A DNA stretch of 64,000 bases from the NCBI RefSeq assembly GCF_049801075.1, contig NZ_JBNAGG010000002.1, forward strand, positions 248,001 through 312,000, in the 5' to 3' direction. The position numbers were made by a program, and so were the translations under genes. The first letter of the stretch is position 1; every line of letters starts with the position of its first letter. This document shows positions 1 to 7,823 of the stretch, piece after piece. The stretch is from Maritalea sp049801075. GTDB taxonomy: Bacteria; Pseudomonadota; Alphaproteobacteria; Rhizobiales; Devosiaceae. Below the pieces are notes generated by a model. That model was not told where the DNA came from and did not search any database. It worked only from the letters and a program-made list of their open reading frames with translations.

Positions 1-583
1 CGGCGCTTTGGTTGGCTTGTGCCGCCAGCGCCAATTTGTTCATCAGGTTTGGGCCGTCGCCTTTGGCAAGGCAATCTGCATTGCGGCCAAACTCATCCAG
101 CAAAGCGTCCAGCCATTCTTGATGGTCGGCCTTGGCGAAGTCACCCAGCACATAAGCGTGTACGCGATCTTTATGGCCCGGGTGGCCGATGCCGATGCGC
201 ACGCGATTGAAATCTTTGCCCAAATGGCTTTCGATTGACCGAATGCCGTTATGGCCGCCATTGCCGCCGCCCTTTTTCACCCGCACCTTGCCCGGTGCCA
301 AATCCAGCTCGTCATAGAGCACAAAAATGTCTTCAGGGCTAAGTTTATAAAAGCTCATGGCGGCGATGACGCTGTCGCCAGATTTGTTCATAAAGGTTTG
401 GGGCAGCAATAGCCCAACCTTTTGCCCATCAATCACGCTCTCGGTGAACAGGCCATTGAACTTTTTCTTAAAAGGGGGGGAATGGTGTCGGCTTGCGATC
501 TCTTCCACAGCCATAAAACCGACATTGTGGCGGTTTTTGGCGTATTTATTTCCGGGATTTCCGAGACCGACAATTAAGCGCAT
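1..583 (-). CDS. pth: Peptidyl-tRNA hydrolase (partial, 3' end outside window)
   Basis: Cleaves peptidyl-tRNA released by stalled ribosomes, recycling tRNA in the cytoplasm. The reading frame opens MRLIVGLGNPG, with the family's catalytic His at residue 19 (KNRHNVG), NKSGD at 66-70, DELDL at 91-95 and a glycine-rich GGGNGGHNG block near 105-113. A run of seven G at 474-480 is in frame, so there is no frameshift. 194 codons are visible without a stop, so a C-terminal tail continues past base 1. It lies 53 bp downstream of rplY on the same strand, the usual rplY-pth pairing. The family assignment is secure. Confidence 0.95.
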   Translation of the reverse strand, partial: MRLIVGLGNPGNKYAKNRHNVGFMAVEEIASRHHSPPFKKKFNGLFTESVIDGQKVGLLLPQTFMNKSGDSVIAAMSFYKLSPEDIFVLYDELDLAPGKVRVKKGGGNGGHNGIRSIESHLGKDFNRVRIGIGHPGHKDRVHAYVLGDFAKADHQEWLDALLDEFGRNADCLAKGDGPNLMNKLALAAQANQSA

Positions 584-636
584 AAAACTACCAATAAAGA
601 GGTGAGGCGACAGGATGCCGCCTCACATCAAAAGTC

Positions 637-1284
637 TTATTCGTCGTCGCTTTTGACTTCAGTGGCTGGCACTTCGTCTGGTGCAACGACTTCTGCGTCA
701 TCTTCATTTTCCTCAGATTTGAGGGCAGAAGGTGCCGCAATTGTCGCAATGGTGAAGTCACGATCAGTGATGACCGGGGTAACACCTTTTGGCAACGCAA
801 CTGTTGAGATGTGCAAGCTGTCGCCAACTTCAGCAGACCCGAGGTCGATTTCCAAGAATTCTGGAATGCTGTCTGCAGGGCAGCTCAATTCAACAGTGTG
901 GCGCACAACGTTCAATACACCGCCGCGTTTCAAGCCTGGGCTCGTTTCTTCATTGGTAAAGTGTACTGGAACTTCAACGTTCAAGACGGAAGATTTAGAC
1001 ACACGCAAGAAGTCGATATGCACCAAGAAATCACGAACTGGTTCAAGCTGATAATCACGAGGAATAACGCGGTGGTTTTCGCCGTCCACGTCAACTGTGA
1101 TCACTTGAGACAGAAAACCGCCCATTTGGATGCGTTTCATCGCATCTTTGTAGGTTACTGTGATTGATAGCGGGGATTTGTTGTCACCGTAAATAACGGC
1201 AGGAACTTGGCCTTCACGACGCAGTGCACGAGAGGCCCCCTTGCCAACCCGGTCCCGCACCTTAGCCTTAAGCTCAGCGCTCAT
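637..1284 (-). CDS. rplY: 50S ribosomal protein L25 / general stress protein Ctc
   Basis: Binds 5S rRNA in the large ribosomal subunit. The 215-residue protein is the long TL5/CTC form: an N-terminal L25 domain (about residues 5-95, with GKGASRALRREGQVPAVIYG) followed by the beta-rich CTC domain and an acidic tail (EENEDD...KSDDE). The frame extends 17 codons upstream, but the ATG at 1284 starts the family's usual N-terminus (MSAELKAKVRDRVGKG) and has a GGAG ribosome site just before it. It is probably co-transcribed with pth downstream. The prs terminator separates it from prs upstream. Confidence 0.95.
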   Translation of the reverse strand: MSAELKAKVRDRVGKGASRALRREGQVPAVIYGDNKSPLSITVTYKDAMKRIQMGGFLSQVITVDVDGENHRVIPRDYQLEPVRDFLVHIDFLRVSKSSVLNVEVPVHFTNEETSPGLKRGGVLNVVRHTVELSCPADSIPEFLEIDLGSAEVGDSLHISTVALPKGVTPVITDRDFTIATIAAPSALKSEENEDDAEVVAPDEVPATEVKSDDE

Positions 1285-1440
1285 GGATATTCTCCAAAAA
1301 GTTTGATGCATCAGAACCCCATGTTCTGAATGCACGCCGACGTCCTCCAGGGGTGCACGCGGCGTTTCAAGGCCCGGTGTATACTGGGTTTATCGCATTT
1401 GGGCAATGGGGTAGGGCGAAGAATCTTCGCGCAAATGGGC

Positions 1441-1471
1441 AAAAAAGAAGGGGCGCAGTGATTGCGCCCCT
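1441..1471 (-). terminator. Rho-independent terminator of prs
   Basis: A perfect 9-bp stem (arms 1449-1457 and 1463-1471, AGGGGCGCA) with a 5-nt loop is followed, in the minus direction, by a T tract (complement of 1441-1446). It lies 27 bp after the prs stop codon. Confidence 0.85.
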
Positions 1472-1497
1472 AAAATCAGCAAATCGCTTGAATTTTC

Positions 1498-2430
1498 TTA
1501 GTCGAAAAGCGACGAAACAGATTGCTCAGAAGCGGTGCGGGCAATTGCCTCGCCCATCAATTCAGCCACTGAGAAACGGCGAATATTTTTGGTGGCCCGC
1601 TCTTCGTCAGTTTCCAAAATGGAATCGGAGATCACAAGCTCTTTCAGTTTGGATTTACCCACGCGTTCACAAGCTGTGCCAGATAGAACGCCATGCGTGA
1701 TGTAAGCTGAAACTTCCTTCGCGCCTTTTTCCAACAGCGCTTCCGCCGCGTTGCACAGGGTGCCGCCGCTGTCCACAATGTCGTCGATCATGATGCAAGA
1801 ATGGCCTTCAACATCGCCGATCACGTTCATCACTTCAGACACACCAGCTTTTGGCCGACGTTTATCAACGATCGCCAAAGGTGCGCCAATGCGACGAGCC
1901 ACGTTCCGCGCCCGCACAACGCCGCCCACATCAGGGGAAACAACCATGACCTTTTCCGTGTCATAGTGTTTTTTGATGTCGCGTACCATCACAGGTGCTG
2001 AAGTTAGGTTGTCTGTTGGGAGATCGAAGAAACCTTGGATTTGGTTGGCGTGCAAGTCGAGTGTCAAAACCCGGTTGGCGCCTGCTTCAGTGATCAAGTT
2101 TGAAACCAGTTTGGCGGAAATCGGTGTCCGCGGTGCTGATTTCCGGTCTTGCCGCGCATAGCCGAAATACGGCAATACAGCGGTGATGCGCCGTGCGGAG
2201 GAGCGTCGCAACGCGTCCATCACAATCAGCAATTCCATCAAATTGTCATTTGCGGGATAGGAAGTAGATTGGATGACGAAAACATCCTCCCCCCGCACAT
2301 TTTCGTTGACTTCAACAAAGATTTCTTTGTCAGCGAATTTGGTGACCACACAATCGGTTAAAGGCGTCTCTAAATATTCGGAGACTGCCTTGGCCAGCGG
2401 AAGGTTGGAGTTCCCTGTTACCAGTTTCAT
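1498..2430 (-). CDS. prs: Ribose-phosphate pyrophosphokinase (PRPP synthetase)
   Basis: Makes PRPP from ribose-5-phosphate and ATP for purine, pyrimidine, His, Trp and NAD synthesis. The 310-residue product has the expected length. Visible motifs are FADKEIFVEVNENVRGEDVF, the flexible-loop region YFGYARQDRK, the DLHANQIQGFFD block and the PRPP-binding loop MIDDIVDSGGT in the C-terminal third. The frame stays open 27 codons upstream, but ATG 2430 begins the family start MKLVTGNSNLPLA. It is transcribed alone, ending at the hairpin at 1441-1471. Confidence 0.96.
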   Translation of the reverse strand: MKLVTGNSNLPLAKAVSEYLETPLTDCVVTKFADKEIFVEVNENVRGEDVFVIQSTSYPANDNLMELLIVMDALRRSSARRITAVLPYFGYARQDRKSAPRTPISAKLVSNLITEAGANRVLTLDLHANQIQGFFDLPTDNLTSAPVMVRDIKKHYDTEKVMVVSPDVGGVVRARNVARRIGAPLAIVDKRRPKAGVSEVMNVIGDVEGHSCIMIDDIVDSGGTLCNAAEALLEKGAKEVSAYITHGVLSGTACERVGKSKLKELVISDSILETDEERATKNIRRFSVAELMGEAIARTASEQSVSSLFD

Positions 2431-2548
2431 TTGCCCATGCCCTTTGAGATAATTCTGATCCACGCCCGTTACACAACTTTGCTTATCCCCCTTTGGCGAT
2501 GGGTTCAACACAGTCGAAAGTTGAATCGTGCGTTTTGCTTAATTTTTG

Positions 2549-3319
2549 TCACAAAATTGCAATGGCAGAGAGTTGGCGTCCGGTTTTTGTGCTCATATGG
2601 GTGGCCTTACGGTGGGAGAAGTAGGCCTCATTGTTCGCATATGTGCAAATGTCCAGATGTGCGGCTGTGTGCAGGTGGGCCGATTCGAGCTGATGCATGA
2701 TGGTGCCGGGCAGATCAAAGTGTGGTTTCACCGCGCCGGGCGGGTAGGGAAAGTGTCCTTCAAGCTCCGGCCAATCTTTCAGCACAGTTTGCTTGAATTC
2801 ATCGCCCACCTCATAGTTTTCCGGGTGGATGCAGGGGCCGAGCACAGCGTGGATTTTGTGGCGGTTGGCGCCCAATTCTTCCATCGCGTCTAGCGTGCGG
2901 TGCACAATGCCGCCCACAGCGCCTTTCCAGCCCGCATGGCAAGCGCCGATCACCTTGTTGTCAGGGTCGCAGAACAGCACCGGTCCGCAGTCCGCTGTTT
3001 GAATGCCGATGGCGGTGCCGGGCACATTGCTGACGATGCCATCCGCAACCGGACGATTGGTCCAATCGGCGTCGCCATCGAAATTCACGACATCGATGGA
3101 ATGGACTTGTTTCAGCAGGCCGAAGCGGGTGGGTTCAACATTCAGTTCCTTGGCGATGATTTCTAGGTTTTGCGTCACGTTCTCGGCGCTATCGCCTTGC
3201 ATGACGGAGACGTTTAGGCTGTCGAACGGTGCGGGTGACACGCCGCCCGCACGGCCGAAAAAGCCATGGGAAATGCCATCGAAACTTAAATGGTCTGCTT
3301 CAAGCGCAAATTTGGTCAT
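2549..3319 (-). CDS. pgeF: Peptidoglycan editing factor / multicopper-laccase-like (YfiH, LACC1 family)
   Basis: Family members are zinc-dependent enzymes reported to act on purine nucleosides and, in bacteria, to prevent misincorporation of L-Ser into peptidoglycan. Of 256 residues, the metal ligands expected for the family are visible: His73 (KQVHS), Cys111 (TADCGPV) and His128 (ACHAGWKG). It lies 19 bp downstream of the MidA-type methyltransferase gene and is likely the last gene of the lgt-midA-pgeF operon, a grouping I associate with alphaproteobacteria. Which activity matters in this organism is not visible. Confidence 0.88.
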   Translation of the reverse strand: MTKFALEADHLSFDGISHGFFGRAGGVSPAPFDSLNVSVMQGDSAENVTQNLEIIAKELNVEPTRFGLLKQVHSIDVVNFDGDADWTNRPVADGIVSNVPGTAIGIQTADCGPVLFCDPDNKVIGACHAGWKGAVGGIVHRTLDAMEELGANRHKIHAVLGPCIHPENYEVGDEFKQTVLKDWPELEGHFPYPPGAVKPHFDLPGTIMHQLESAHLHTAAHLDICTYANNEAYFSHRKATHMSTKTGRQLSAIAIL

Positions 3320-3338
3320 CAGCCTGCCTCACTTGTCT

Positions 3339-4427
3339 TTAGCTAGCCGCGAAGGGGTAGGGTACCATATTTTTGGATCCTATGGCTTGCACCTTGAAAA
3401 GTTGGCCCATTTGTTTGTCGCCAATAAGACGGTCCAGATCATTTTCTACCTTCTGTTTTGCATCAGGAATGTGATCCATAATCGCCTTTGCCCGCATTTC
3501 GATCCCCATAGATTTCAAAAACTCGCCTTGGGTGATGAGGGGGCAAATATTGAGCGTCTCGCGGTCCAGTTTTTCTGTCAGCGCTTCGAAATCGACATGA
3601 CTGGTCAGGTCAGCATCGCCGGGATGGGAAAGCGGGTTGACCATTTGGTGTTTCTCTAGCGCTTGCAGGGTTTCGCCCGTTTGTGTTTCAGCATAGCCAT
3701 AATCGATGGCAAGGATGGCGCCTGTTTTGTCGGCGACCAGCGCGCCCAGCTCTTCCATATTCTTTTGAGCAGGGTAGGCCATTTCCCAAATGGCATTTTC
3801 TGCTGGCCGCCCCAGTTTTTGTGGAAAAGCTTCTGCAGGCATGGGGGTGGGGGACAGGCCCCAAACGCGATCGCCATCTTGAAGCCCAACCAACCGTTCA
3901 AACCAATTGCCATTGGTGAACTGGAATTGTTTGATGGGCAGGGCATCAAAAAACTCATTGGCGATCACCACCATTGGTCCCGCGGCATCTTTCAAGTGGT
4001 GGATTTCCTCCACCCAATTGAGGTTTGCGCCTTTGATGTTTTCGGCCTGTTGTTGTTTCAGTACCGGATTGGTTTCCAGCAATTGAATGTTCAGCGCATC
4101 CATTAGGCCGGGCACGCTATTAAAAATGCGAACCATGTCGGCCATCAACGTTCCGCGACCGGGGCCAAGCTCCACCAAGGTCATTTTGTTGGGCTTGTCG
4201 AGTTGTTGCCAAATTTGCGCCACCCACACGCCCAGCATTTCGCCAAACATTTGGCTGATCTCTGGCGCCGTGATGAAGTCGCCGCTGCGACCGAGCGGAT
4301 CGCTTTTGCGGTAATATCCCATCGTGGGGTGGGTGAGGCATAAATTCATATAGGTCGATAGCGACATGGGGCCTTGTGCTTTGATTTGCACATTGATCAG
4401 GTCGGATAGGCTGAGGTGATCATTCAT
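3339..4427 (-). CDS. SAM-dependent methyltransferase, MidA/NDUFAF7 family
   Basis: The 362-residue protein has the family N-terminus GYYRKSDPLGRSGDFITAPEIS (about residues 38-58) and the SAM-binding loop ELGPGRG at 86-92. The mitochondrial homologue methylates an arginine of a complex I subunit during assembly, so a role in complex I maturation is an inference from the family. The ATG overlaps the lgt stop by 4 bp (ATGA), showing translational coupling within the lgt operon. Confidence 0.88.
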   Translation of the reverse strand: MNDHLSLSDLINVQIKAQGPMSLSTYMNLCLTHPTMGYYRKSDPLGRSGDFITAPEISQMFGEMLGVWVAQIWQQLDKPNKMTLVELGPGRGTLMADMVRIFNSVPGLMDALNIQLLETNPVLKQQQAENIKGANLNWVEEIHHLKDAAGPMVVIANEFFDALPIKQFQFTNGNWFERLVGLQDGDRVWGLSPTPMPAEAFPQKLGRPAENAIWEMAYPAQKNMEELGALVADKTGAILAIDYGYAETQTGETLQALEKHQMVNPLSHPGDADLTSHVDFEALTEKLDRETLNICPLITQGEFLKSMGIEMRAKAIMDHIPDAKQKVENDLDRLIGDKQMGQLFKVQAIGSKNMVPYPFAAS

Positions 4428-5254
4428 ATGGCGCGGCCTCCTTTTTTGGTCCGGCCCGCATTTATCATAAGGGCAAGGCCAATCAACCCTACGGGGATGG
4501 ACAGCGCCATGCCCATGGTTAACCCATAAGGCAAAAGGCCGATATGCGCGTCAGGTTCGCGGACAAATTCCACCAGAATGCGCGACAGCGCGTAGATCAC
4601 TGCAAACAGTCCGGCCACCAAGCCGGGTTTGCGCAAGGCGGTGAGATTGTGGGTCGCGATGCGCAGGATGATGAAGCACAGCAGTCCTTCCAGAAGTCCT
4701 TCATAAAGTTGGCTGGGATGACGGGGATTGGGGCCCCCATCCGGAAACACCACGCCCCAGGGCATGGTGGTGACGCGGCCATAAAGTTCGCCATTGATAA
4801 AGTTGGCGATGCGTCCCAGCAAAAGGCCGATTGGTGCAATGGCCGCCATCAAATCCAGCGCCGACAATGGGTTTTGCTTGATATGTCGCGCAAAGAAAAC
4901 TGCGGCGAGGGCGACGCCGATCAGGCCGCCATGGAAGGACATGCCGCCTTCCCAAACGGCGAAGATGGACAATGGGTTTTGCAAATAATAATCGCCGCCC
5001 ACCAGGATCGAATAGAACAAGACATAGGCAATGCGGCCACCCAGAATCACGCCGATGATGGCCCAAAACACAAAGTCTGTGAGTTGTGTGGCGGTCATCG
5101 GCGGTGTTGATTGATGCCAAATTGGCTTTTGTTTGATCAATTGTCGGCCATAAAAGAAAGCAAAGCCGATGCCGACGAGATAGGCGAGGGCATACCAGCG
5201 GATGGCCAGCGGGCCGATTGAAAAAGCGATGGGATCAATATTGGGGAAGGGCAC
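4424..5254 (-). CDS. lgt: Phosphatidylglycerol-prolipoprotein diacylglyceryl transferase
   Basis: Transfers diacylglycerol from phosphatidylglycerol to the lipobox Cys of prolipoproteins at the inner membrane. The 276-residue polytopic protein shows HGG at 108-110, the Lgt signature GRIANFINGELYGR at 147-160 and RHPSQLYE at 178-185. The start is a GTG at 5254 with AGGAACG upstream; no ATG fits the N-terminal helix. First gene of lgt-midA-pgeF. Confidence 0.95.
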   Translation of the reverse strand: MPFPNIDPIAFSIGPLAIRWYALAYLVGIGFAFFYGRQLIKQKPIWHQSTPPMTATQLTDFVFWAIIGVILGGRIAYVLFYSILVGGDYYLQNPLSIFAVWEGGMSFHGGLIGVALAAVFFARHIKQNPLSALDLMAAIAPIGLLLGRIANFINGELYGRVTTMPWGVVFPDGGPNPRHPSQLYEGLLEGLLCFIILRIATHNLTALRKPGLVAGLFAVIYALSRILVEFVREPDAHIGLLPYGLTMGMALSIPVGLIGLALMINAGRTKKGGRAI

Positions 5255-5416
5255 GTTCGTTCACGTTCCTATTTTTGTTTCAATGTTGTGGCATAAGCCC
5301 AAATCAGCGATTGGCGACAGCTTGCCGCCCCTTTGGGGGCTGGTCAAGCAGCGATTGCGTGCTTACATAGACGGTATATAGAACTGACGTACCCTTTTTG
5401 AAAGGCAGGTACAAAT

Positions 5417-5653
5417 ATGCGTGAAGGCAATAAATTTTTCGACGATTTGAGCAAATTGATGAATGATGCAGCAGGTGTGGCCGACGGTGTGCGGCGGGAA
5501 ATCGAAACAGCAGTGAAGTCTCAAATGGAGCGCGTTGTGAATGACCTGGATTTGGTCAAGCGCGAGGAATTTGAGGCCGTGAAAGCCCAATTGGCCGCGC
5601 AAAACGAAGAAATTGAGCAGCTTCGTAAGGATATTGACGCCCTCAAAAAGTAA
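5417..5653 (+). CDS. ubiK: UbiK-type accessory factor (BMFP domain, YqiC family)
   Basis: A 78-residue, highly charged protein: an amphipathic N-terminal helix (NKFFDDLSKLMNDAAGVADG) followed by a coiled coil from about residue 40 (LDLVKREEFEAVKAQLAAQN). This matches the BMFP/YqiC family, whose E. coli member is a trimeric factor aiding ubiquinone synthesis. It stands alone, divergent from lgt across 162 bp. Family membership is clear; a ubiquinone role here is carried over from homologues. Confidence 0.87.
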   Translation: MREGNKFFDDLSKLMNDAAGVADGVRREIETAVKSQMERVVNDLDLVKREEFEAVKAQLAAQNEEIEQLRKDIDALKK

Positions 5654-5950
5654 CAGATTTGTGTCAATTTGAACCGGGTTTCCGGTGGATAAGTGACGCA
5701 TATTAACGTCTCATTAACCATCTCGGGCCGATCATCAACAAAGAATGATGTGGGATTCTCCAATTGTCGGGTTTCGCATTTGATGGTCGGTGCTAGGCTT
5801 TGTTGTAACGCGGTAGATTCGCAAAAGCGACGCACCTAACCAGCGCGTGGGTCCAGAAAACGACCCAAATATCTTGAGTATCTTTGCGTATCTAAATTGG
5901 GTGGACGCTGCGTTTGCCCCCTGCAACACGAGCTTTTTGCGAGGCGCATT
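5654..5950. other. 297-bp intergenic region upstream of the YbjN-like gene
   Basis: No convincing ORF. It contains a CtrA-type box (5703-5718) and two GANTC methylation sites (5754-5758 and 5816-5820), so it probably serves as the regulatory region of the gene at 5951. Confidence 0.5.
5703..5718 (+). promoter_or_regulatory. Candidate CtrA-binding box (TTAA-N7-TTAAC)
   Basis: TTAACGTCTCATTAAC matches the full CtrA consensus TTAA-N7-TTAA plus the trailing C. It lies 233 bp before the YbjN-like start, with two GANTC (CcrM) sites between. A chance match is possible in a single intergenic region, and the distance to the start codon is long. Confidence 0.55.
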
Positions 5951-6451
5951 ATGTCGCTATTAGAGATGGAACACGACCGGGTGGTGCACCCGGTGGATAT
6001 TATTGAGCACATTGCTGGCATCAATGATTGGGTGTTTGAACGACAAGATGCTGACGAGATTTCGATCTCAGTCAAAGGCAGTTGGACGGATTATCACGTC
6101 TCATTCTCCTGGATGGAAAATCTGGAATCACTCCACATTGCATGCGCTTTTGATTTGAAGGTGCCCGAGGCGCGGCGCGCTGAGGTGAAGCAGTTGATCA
6201 CGCAGATTAACGAGCAATTGTGGATCGGCCACTTTGACATTTGGAGCAAAGAAAATATGGTGTTGTTCCGTAACGCGCATCTTTTGAGCGGCGGAGCTGA
6301 AGTGTCACCATCCCAGTGCGAAGCTTTGCTCAACTCCGCCATCGAAAGCTGTGATCAATATTATCAGGCGTTTCAATTTGTTGTGTGGGCCGGCAAGCCT
6401 GCTGCTGAAGCGCTCTCGCATGTCATTTTTGAAACAGTGGGTGAAGCATAA
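5951..6451 (+). CDS. YbjN domain-containing protein
   Basis: A 166-residue soluble protein starting MSLLEMEHDRVVHPVD, with the YbjN hallmarks: a beta-rich half (WTDYHVSFSWMENLESLHIAC), a charged helix and a late FRNAHLLSGGAEVSP segment. The family is linked to stress and motility regulation in enterobacteria, but no biochemical activity is established. ATG 5951 was preferred over an in-frame start 54 bp earlier because that extension (GGRCVCPLQHELFA) is unlike the family. Its stop touches the proC ATG directly, so the two are co-transcribed. Confidence 0.82.
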   Translation: MSLLEMEHDRVVHPVDIIEHIAGINDWVFERQDADEISISVKGSWTDYHVSFSWMENLESLHIACAFDLKVPEARRAEVKQLITQINEQLWIGHFDIWSKENMVLFRNAHLLSGGAEVSPSQCEALLNSAIESCDQYYQAFQFVVWAGKPAAEALSHVIFETVGEA

Positions 6452-7273
6452 ATGTTGTCTGAAGTCGGTCCGGTTGTTCTTGTTGGCGCTGGCAAGATGG
6501 GTATGGCTATGGCAGATGGCTGGCTTGACGCTGGCCTTTCGCCTGATCGTCTCATTCTGGTCGATCCCAATCCCTCTTCTGCGGTGCGCAACAAGGCTTC
6601 AACAGTTGGGCTGACGGTTTATCAATCCGTACCGGACAAGGATGCGCAAGTTATCTTGCTCGCCGTAAAGCCACAGGTGGCTGACGAGGTTTTGGCCTCC
6701 ATCAAGCCTGCGATAGGCGATCAGACCGTGCTGATTTCAGTGATGGCGGGCATTTCCATTGCCAAAATGGAGAAACTGTCTGGCTGTGCCAAAGTCATAC
6801 GCGCGATGCCGAACACACCTGCACAAATCGGCAAAGGCATTACAGGTGTGTTTTCCAACAAGGCTGTCGATCCACAAGACCGTATGGTGGCCGACAATTT
6901 GCTGGAAGCATCTGGTGATGTCGTCTGGTTGAATGAAGAAGATGACATCAATAAAGTCACGGGCGTTGCCGGGTCTGGCCCTGCTTATGTGTTCCATATG
7001 GTTGAAGCGTTGGCCGAAGCGGCGGAAGCCAATGGCATGACGCCTGAAATGGCCATGCGCTTTGCGCGGCAAACAATTGTCGGCGCGGCAAGTCTGTTGG
7101 ACTATGATTCACAAACCAGTGCTGCACAGTTGCGGGAGAATGTGACTTCGCCCAATGGCACCACATATGCCGGGCTGCAGGTGTTGATGGCCGAGGACGG
7201 CCTTGTGCCGCTGATGGAAAAAACAGTTAAAGCCGCGACCGCGCGTGCGAGGGAGTTGGGGGAAGATGAGTAA
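6452..7273 (+). CDS. proC: Pyrroline-5-carboxylate reductase
   Basis: Last step of proline synthesis: reduces pyrroline-5-carboxylate with NAD(P)H. The 273-residue protein has the Rossmann loop VGAGKMGMAMADGW at 11-24, the motif MPNTPAQIGKG mid-protein, and the C-terminal dimer/active-site region with VAGSGPAYVFHMVEALAEAA and TSPNGTT. It starts directly at the YbjN stop and overlaps the csaA start by 8 bp. Confidence 0.96.
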   Translation: MLSEVGPVVLVGAGKMGMAMADGWLDAGLSPDRLILVDPNPSSAVRNKASTVGLTVYQSVPDKDAQVILLAVKPQVADEVLASIKPAIGDQTVLISVMAGISIAKMEKLSGCAKVIRAMPNTPAQIGKGITGVFSNKAVDPQDRMVADNLLEASGDVVWLNEEDDINKVTGVAGSGPAYVFHMVEALAEAAEANGMTPEMAMRFARQTIVGAASLLDYDSQTSAAQLRENVTSPNGTTYAGLQVLMAEDGLVPLMEKTVKAATARARELGEDE

Positions 7274-7616
7274 GATTGCAGATGAAATCGGCTTTGACGA
7301 TTTTATGAAAGTGGACATTCGCACTGGCACTATTGTCGAGGTGCGTCCCTTTCCAGAGGCGCGCAAACCAGCTCATATTATGCTGATTGATTTTGGTGAT
7401 GAATTGGGCGTGAAAAAATCATCTGCGCAGATCACCGTGCATTACAATGCTGATGATTTGGTGGGCCGTCAGGTCATGGCTGTTGTCAATTTCCCGCCAC
7501 GTCAAATCGGGCCGCTAAAGTCTGAAGTGCTGACCTTGGGGTTTGCGGACGAAAACGGTGATATTGTGCTGGCTGCGACTGATAAAAAGGTCCCAAACGG
7601 CCAACGCTTGATGTAA
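7266..7616 (+). CDS. csaA: tRNA-binding protein CsaA
   Basis: A 116-residue single tRNA-binding (EMAP/Trbp111-like OB-fold) protein: DDFMKVDIRTGTIVEV at about 12-27, then KKSSAQIT and the C-terminal LGFADENGDIVLAATDKKVPNGQRL. In Bacillus CsaA is described as a chaperone assisting export; dimeric tRNA-binding proteins are also in the family. ATG 7266 lies within the proC end (8-bp overlap) and gives the exact family length. Confidence 0.9.
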   Translation: MSKIADEIGFDDFMKVDIRTGTIVEVRPFPEARKPAHIMLIDFGDELGVKKSSAQITVHYNADDLVGRQVMAVVNFPPRQIGPLKSEVLTLGFADENGDIVLAATDKKVPNGQRLM

Positions 7617-7823
7617 ACCGTCGCACACATTTGTATCCCAAAAAACTGATACATACCAAAACGCTTTGAACATCAGACCTGCAATTTTTGTCATTTTTCA
7701 TAATAATTTGACTAAAATGCCGTGTTTTCTAGGGTTTTGGTAACCTGTGATCAATCTTTTCGTCACTACTTTAGCTTGTGTCTTGTAGGCAAACTGCAAG
7801 TCGGCGAGCTAGAGGAGCGAGAT

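Noticed and set aside
474..480. Frameshift in pth at a run of seven G
   Set aside because: Translation through the run stays in frame (SPPFKKKFNG) with conserved motifs on both sides.
811..1167. 118-codon plus-strand ORF
   Set aside because: Antisense shadow of rplY.
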